10,290 nucleotides of DNA from Lachnospiraceae bacterium (GTDB lineage Bacteria; Bacillota; Clostridia; Lachnospirales; Lachnospiraceae). The stretch lies in the NCBI GenBank assembly GCA_900765975.1, contig CAAFTS010000145.1, forward strand, positions 1-10,290. Direction: 5' to 3'. A model generated the notes under the pieces. That model made no database searches, had not been told where the DNA came from, and saw only the letters and a list, made by a program, of their open reading frames with translations. A program made the position numbers and the translations under genes. Within the stretch, counting starts at the first letter, position 1. Every line of letters begins with the position of its first letter. Positions 6,641-10,290 of the stretch are shown one piece after another.

Positions 6641-7547
6641 TGGGACTTCTTTAATCGAGCGTTTTCTGGATGATATTTCTAATTATTGGAAAAGTGTAAT
6701 CTGTGTGGGAAGTGGGAATGAAGGGACTAGCGCGGGACATACTGCGGGAAGGTTGACCGAGAATCGAGAGGAAGAAATTCAGTTGGGGGTGCAAAGTAAT
6801 GAGCCGGCGCTAAATGTGCAGATATGGAAATCTTATGTGGATGAGGTGGATATCTCCATCATCAATCCGTCGGGAGTACGAGTTGGACCCGTTCAAGAAA
6901 TTCTCGGGACACAGAGGTTTGTACTTGGCGGGACAGAAATTTTGTTGTATTACGGAGAACCAAGTCCATATAGTGTCCGACAGGAAATTTTCCTGGATTT
7001 TCTGCCAAGGCAATCTTATCTGGATGCGGGGGTGTGGCGCATTGTCTTAACACCACGAAAGGTGGTAGTAGGGGAGTATCAGATGTGGCTGCCGAGCCAG
7101 AGTACATTAAATGTGGGAACGGCATTTTTATTTCCAAATAGTAGTACAACATTAACCATTCCATCAACAGCTTTTCGTGTGATTACAGTAGGCGCTTACG
7201 ATGCGCTGACATTTACCTATGCAGATTTTTCCGGACGCGGACCCGTCAGTGGAATCTGGAAACCAGACTTGGCGGCGCCGGGAGTTCGCGTGACGGCTCC
7301 GGCAGCAGGCGGTGGATATACGGAGGTGACGGGGACTTCCTTTGCCACGCCGTTTGTGACAGGGGCGGCTGCGCTTCTGATGGAGTGGGGAATTGTAAAG
7401 GGAAATGACTTATATCTGTATGGGGAGAAAGTAAAGGCATATTTAAGAAGAGGGGCGAGACAATTGCCGGGATTTGAGGTGTATCCGAATAATCAGCTGG
7501 GGTATGGGGCATTGTGTGTGTGGGATAGTTTATCAAGCGAGCAATAA
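6633..7547 (+). pseudogene. 5'-truncated subtilase (S8), CspB-like, broken by element insertion
   Basis: From 6633 the frame reads THDGTSLIERF, then VICVGSGNEG (oxyanion-hole Asn region, 6696-6725), and much later GTSFATPFVTGAAALL with catalytic Ser codon 7338-7340. The roughly 205 residues between these motifs, against about 66 in subtilisin, fit the jelly-roll insertion known in clostridial CspB-type germination proteases. The N-terminal part with the prodomain, catalytic Asp and His is absent, and an in-frame stop lies at 6630. The longest formal ORF starts at GTG 6705, but that codon is inside the conserved VGSGNEG motif and has no ribosome site, so it is not a real start. The fragment is visibly more GC-rich than the recombinases. 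It should be inactive unless precise excision restores the gene. A germination role is not shown; many Clostridia carry several such peptidases. Confidence 0.82.
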
Positions 7548-7619
7548 AAAAGAAATATTCAATGCAGCATTGATGTACGATTAAAATGACGGTTAGTTTG
7601 AAAGCGTGCAAAATTAGCC

Positions 7620-7648
7620 TATTATTTGACAAAAACGGTCAAATAATA
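7620..7648. promoter_or_regulatory. 11-bp inverted repeat, candidate operator
   Basis: TATTATTTGAC (7620-7630) and GTCAAATAATA (7638-7648) are perfect inverted copies with a 7-nt centre. The repeat covers the -35 position of the extended -10 promoter at 7661. No T-run follows, so it fits a repressor or activator site better than a terminator for the subtilase fragment. Confidence 0.5.
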
Positions 7649-7660
7649 TCATTAGAAGTT

Positions 7661-7669
7661 TGATATAAT
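7661..7669 (+). promoter_or_regulatory. Extended -10 promoter of the surface protein gene
   Basis: TGATATAAT matches the extended -10 pattern (TGnTATAAT) exactly. No good -35 lies at the usual distance, where the inverted repeat sits instead. The site is about 75 nt before the GTG start, leaving a leader in which I see no riboswitch-like fold. Confidence 0.6.
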
Positions 7670-7745
7670 ACTCTAAGAGCTCTTTTTATATTGATTATTT
7701 ATCTGTGAAAAAGTTCTAAAGAAAAATGGTAGGAGGGATGCCAAA

Positions 7746-9521
7746 GTGCGTAATAAAAGCAGAAAGGCAATGAAAGGAATTGCCGTAGCAATGATGGCAG
7801 CGATGATGCTTGCGGGAGGAACGCCGGTATATGCGGAGGATGCGACCGGAGCTGTTCAAGAAACGGAAGCAACACCGCTTGAACAGCTGGAGATATCAAT
7901 TGAGTCGGAAGCAGGAAACCTGCAGGAAGGGAGAATTATTCCTTTTTCTTTAATAGTGAAGAATCCGACAGAAGAAGATTTCAATGAGCTAAAGCTGGAG
8001 GCAGCGATTGCTGTTGAAGGAGCTAACTGGGGAGATGCAGTAGCTTATAAAGGCTTTGAACCGTGTACATTAAAGGCTGGAGAGCAAAGGGTTTTTATGG
8101 GACATTTTTATCTGGTGGCGGATTTAGGGTATGGAGACGGAGATCCGGTGAAACATGGATATATCGCAGCGGTTGCGACTTGTGACGGTAAAACGTCTCC
8201 GCAGATTAAGCAGGAATTTCCATATATAGAATCTGATTTGTGGGCGAAGATTGTAGAGAATTATATTAATAACATACGTCATACAGACTGGTTGAATAAT
8301 GGTGTTGCAGCACATTTCTTTAAAGATATGGCGTCTGCAAATGATGTTGCGGCTGTGACTACAATGGAGTGTTCGGATTTTAACCTTGAAGGGCCGTATT
8401 ATAATGAAGAGACACGACGAATAGAGATACCATATGATGTATTTGCAGCAGAAGCAGAGAAACTATTTGTCAAAGTACCAGATATGACAGAAGTTAATTT
8501 GGTGAATCTGATTTATTATGATGATTCTATCAACGCGATGTGCAGACCAATAGGCGGAGTTGGTAATCCACCGCATGTAGTAATCAAGGAAAATGTACTT
8601 GAATTAGGCGACGGCAGATATGCGGTGCAGTTTAAGATATCGAACGAGATGTTGGGAGATGGAACAGACGAAGATATTCCGGATATGAATGATGAAAATA
8701 ATTATACAAAATGTACGCTTACAGTAGAAGAAAACACAAATGGTGGCTGGCGTTTTGTATCTTTTGAGGACGGATATACAGAAGGAACTACAAAGCCGAT
8801 AGAACCGTCAGAACCTTCTGATCCGACAGATCCGCAACAGCCGGAAAGTTCGGAAAATAGACTTCCGCAGGAGACAGTGAATCGTGTTGTGACCGAAATC
8901 AGCAGCGCATCAGAAGGAGAAAGGGTTGTTGTTGATATGAATAGTGCAACGATAATTCCTAAAGAGATTCTTCAGGCATTGAAAGGGAAAAATGCAAATG
9001 TAGTTTTTGAAATGGAAGGCTATACATGGTTGATTAACGGAAAGAGCATTACTGAGACAGGATTAAAAGACATTAATTTGGAAGTAAAAACAAATGTAAA
9101 TGCTATTCCGTCAGACATTGTTGACAGACTTGCAAATGGAAAAACAACAAAGCAGATTACTCTGACACATGAAGGTGCATTTGGTTTTGAAGCGGAATTG
9201 AGTCTGTATATAGGTTCAGAGTATGTGGGGCAGTATGGAAATTTATTCTGGCATAGAAATGGGAAAATACAGTACATGAATTCAGGGTTGATTGATGAAG
9301 ACGGATTTGTGACATTAAATTTTGACCATGCATCGGATTATGTTGTTATAATGAGTAAAGAGAAGATGTCCTCGGAAAATATACCGGCTGATTTGAGAGA
9401 GGGAAAAGTTACGGTAGAGAAAAGCCCGAAAACAGGAGATTCTTCCGATATTGTATTGTTGTATGCACTGCTTATGATTGGAGCAGGGACTGCTGTCATG
9501 GGAGTAAAAAGAAAAATGTAA
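7746..9521 (+). CDS. Sortase-anchored surface protein, function unknown
   Basis: A 591-residue secreted protein. The signal peptide has basic residues at 2-10, a hydrophobic core, and a likely cut after VYA (28-30). The C-terminus has SPKTG (560-564), a hydrophobic span (569-586) and a KRKM tail, a complete cell-wall sorting signal. SPxTG variants are known substrates of clostridial sortase B. Residues about 45-150 look like a beta-sandwich, and about 165-340 is an unassigned domain with an acidic GDGTDEDIPDMNDENN stretch (304-319). A Pro/Glu/Ser/Asp linker (350-368) follows, then a second beta-rich region (about 375-535) of a kind seen before the anchor in Clostridia surface proteins. Start GTG 7746 has AGGAGGG (7731-7737) 8 nt upstream. 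It is monocistronic, bounded by its own promoter and terminator. The sortase is not in the window. Adhesin or ligand-binding roles would be guesses. Confidence 0.85.
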   Translation: MRNKSRKAMKGIAVAMMAAMMLAGGTPVYAEDATGAVQETEATPLEQLEISIESEAGNLQEGRIIPFSLIVKNPTEEDFNELKLEAAIAVEGANWGDAVAYKGFEPCTLKAGEQRVFMGHFYLVADLGYGDGDPVKHGYIAAVATCDGKTSPQIKQEFPYIESDLWAKIVENYINNIRHTDWLNNGVAAHFFKDMASANDVAAVTTMECSDFNLEGPYYNEETRRIEIPYDVFAAEAEKLFVKVPDMTEVNLVNLIYYDDSINAMCRPIGGVGNPPHVVIKENVLELGDGRYAVQFKISNEMLGDGTDEDIPDMNDENNYTKCTLTVEENTNGGWRFVSFEDGYTEGTTKPIEPSEPSDPTDPQQPESSENRLPQETVNRVVTEISSASEGERVVVDMNSATIIPKEILQALKGKNANVVFEMEGYTWLINGKSITETGLKDINLEVKTNVNAIPSDIVDRLANGKTTKQITLTHEGAFGFEAELSLYIGSEYVGQYGNLFWHRNGKIQYMNSGLIDEDGFVTLNFDHASDYVVIMSKEKMSSENIPADLREGKVTVEKSPKTGDSSDIVLLYALLMIGAGTAVMGVKRKM

Positions 9522-9570
9522 TTCCTGATGAAGTGCCGAGACATGACGGCCCAGGCGGGGAATAAAGAAG

Positions 9571-9610
9571 ACGGATGAGTACAGATATATAAGTGCTCAT
9601 CCGTTTTTTA
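9571..9610 (+). terminator. Rho-independent terminator of the surface protein gene
   Basis: ACGGATGAGTAC (9571-9582) pairs with GTGCTCATCCGT (9593-9604) with a single G-T wobble, followed by a run of six T (9604-9609). It lies about 50 nt after the stop codon at 9521. Confidence 0.9.
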
Positions 9611-9639
9611 TTGTTATTGCATACAGGTTGAAGTATAAT
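9611..9639 (+). promoter_or_regulatory. Promoter of the MNT/HEPN operon
   Basis: TTGTTA (9611-9616) and TATAAT (9634-9639) are 17 bp apart, directly behind the terminator and about 42 nt before the MNT start codon. No clear operator palindrome was seen, although MNT/HEPN pairs are often autoregulated. Confidence 0.6.
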
Positions 9640-9681
9640 TGAGATAATGAGACAGGTTTGAAGAACAAGGAGCAGTGTAAT

Positions 9682-9963
9682 ATGAATGTAATGCCGATTT
9701 CGGAACTGATAGATGAGGTTGCAGCAATCTGTAAAGCCAATGGTGTAAAACGGTTGGATTTATTTGGGTCTTTTGCGACAGGGACTGCAACTGATACCAG
9801 TGATATTGATTTTGTTGTATACGGATGTGAAGATATATTGAAATTAGAAGACGCATTGGAAGAGATTCTGACACTTCGTAAAATCGATATTTTTGATTAT
9901 GAAAATATCCATAACGAATTTTTGATGGAGGACATAAAAAAATATGGAAAGCAAATATATTAA
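9682..9963 (+). CDS. MNT-domain nucleotidyltransferase, MntA-like antitoxin
   Basis: A 93-residue minimal nucleotidyltransferase. GSFATGTATDTSDID gives the exact GSX10DXD signature (Gly29, Ser30, Asp41, Asp43), and Asp69 in KIDIFDY supplies the third metal-binding carboxylate. In characterised MntA-HepT systems this enzyme inactivates the partner HEPN RNase by adding AMP to a tyrosine. ATG 9682 is chosen because AAGGAG (9667-9672) lies 9 nt upstream; a TTG start at 9658 would put that ribosome site inside the gene. Its 3' end overlaps the HEPN gene by 20 bp, so the two are translationally coupled. An alternative is the HI0073/HI0074-type two-protein nucleotidyltransferase, whose biological role is less clear. 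Confidence 0.88.
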   Translation: MNVMPISELIDEVAAICKANGVKRLDLFGSFATGTATDTSDIDFVVYGCEDILKLEDALEEILTLRKIDIFDYENIHNEFLMEDIKKYGKQIY

Positions 9964-10290
9964 TCGTTACAATACGTTTTGTAAGAGCCTGAAAAATTTA
10001 GAAAAAAGTCGTACAGCAGATCCCAAAGCGGATTTTGTATTAGAGGCTACAGTGTTGAATTTTAATCTTACTTTTGATATTGCATGGAAAGTGATGAAAG
10101 ATATTCTTGTAAAGGAATTGGGAGTTCTGGATTTCCCTTTGGGGTCTCCGAGAGGAACTTTACAACAGGCATTTCAGAATGGCATCATTGATGATGACGG
10201 ATGGATGCGGATGTTGAAAGACAGAAATCAGTTGGCTCATGATTATGATGGAACACTTGCAACAAAAAAATTTCAGGTAATTATCGGAGA
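9944..10290 (+). CDS. HEPN/HI0074-family partner, HepT-like toxin (3' end cut by window)
   Basis: An open frame from ATG 9944 runs to the window edge: 115 codons, without a stop. The all-helical protein carries RNQLAHDY at residues 94-101, which fits the RX4HXY motif of HepT RNases exactly (Arg94, His99, and Tyr101 as the expected AMP acceptor). The flanking DWMRMLKD-like context (GWMRMLKD, 86-93) and DIAWKVMKDIL (45-55) match the nucleotidyltransferase substrate-binding family of HI0074. That family is usually about 130-145 residues, so only a short C-terminal piece should be missing. The start lies inside the MNT gene (20-bp overlap), and the preceding GATGGAGG (9924-9931) may serve as its ribosome site. 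Toxin activity is inferred from motifs and gene order only. Confidence 0.83.
   Translation, partial: MESKYINRYNTFCKSLKNLEKSRTADPKADFVLEATVLNFNLTFDIAWKVMKDILVKELGVLDFPLGSPRGTLQQAFQNGIIDDDGWMRMLKDRNQLAHDYDGTLATKKFQVIIG

Noticed and set aside
6705..7547. Intact S8 peptidase starting at GTG 6705
   Set aside because: The GTG is inside the VGSGNEG motif, has no ribosome site, and homology clearly continues upstream to 6633, so this is a truncated gene.
7559..7573. TCAATG CAG CATTGA hairpin after the subtilase stop as a terminator
   Set aside because: Only a 6-bp stem with no T-run after it.

Overview
The window looks like chromosomal DNA of a gut-type low-GC Clostridia bacterium, most likely Lachnospiraceae. 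The basis is AT-rich coding sequence, strong AAGGAGG-type ribosome binding sites, large serine recombinases of the TndX/TnpX type with a TnpW-like small protein, a CspB-like subtilase fragment, and a surface protein ending in SPKTG, a sorting signal variant typical of Clostridia. This is inference from sequence features, not a database match.

Left part (1-6632): apparently the right-hand portion of an integrated mobile element. It holds a small charged helical protein gene (102-458, +), a 769-residue STAND-type ATPase with C-terminal TPR repeats (579-2888, -), and a rightward cluster of a TnpW-like small protein (3166-3333) and two tandem large serine recombinases (3410-4999 and 4996-6588) that overlap by an ATGA. 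The STAND gene and the recombinase cluster diverge from a 277-bp intergenic region. The STAND promoter there carries a textbook Gram-positive LexA (SOS) operator lying exactly between its -35 and -10, so DNA damage probably switches this gene on.

Junction (about 6589-6640): 44 bp after the last recombinase the sequence becomes the interior of a subtilase (S8) gene (6633-7547). It keeps the oxyanion-hole Asn region and the catalytic Ser motif but lacks the N-terminal half with the Asp and His. The simplest reading is that the element integrated into this gene and 6589-6640 holds its right attachment site. The other half of the subtilase would lie left of the window.

Right part (7548-10290): probable host chromosome. 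A sortase-anchored surface protein (7746-9521) follows an extended -10 promoter with an 11-bp inverted repeat upstream, and ends at a clear rho-independent terminator. After it, a new promoter drives an MNT nucleotidyltransferase/HEPN pair (9682-9963 and 9944 to beyond the window end), with the signature residues of a MntA-HepT toxin-antitoxin system intact.

The most interesting proposal is an SOS-gated STAND/TPR ATPase encoded back to back with a paired large serine recombinase module, possibly a damage-responsive control or defence component of the element.
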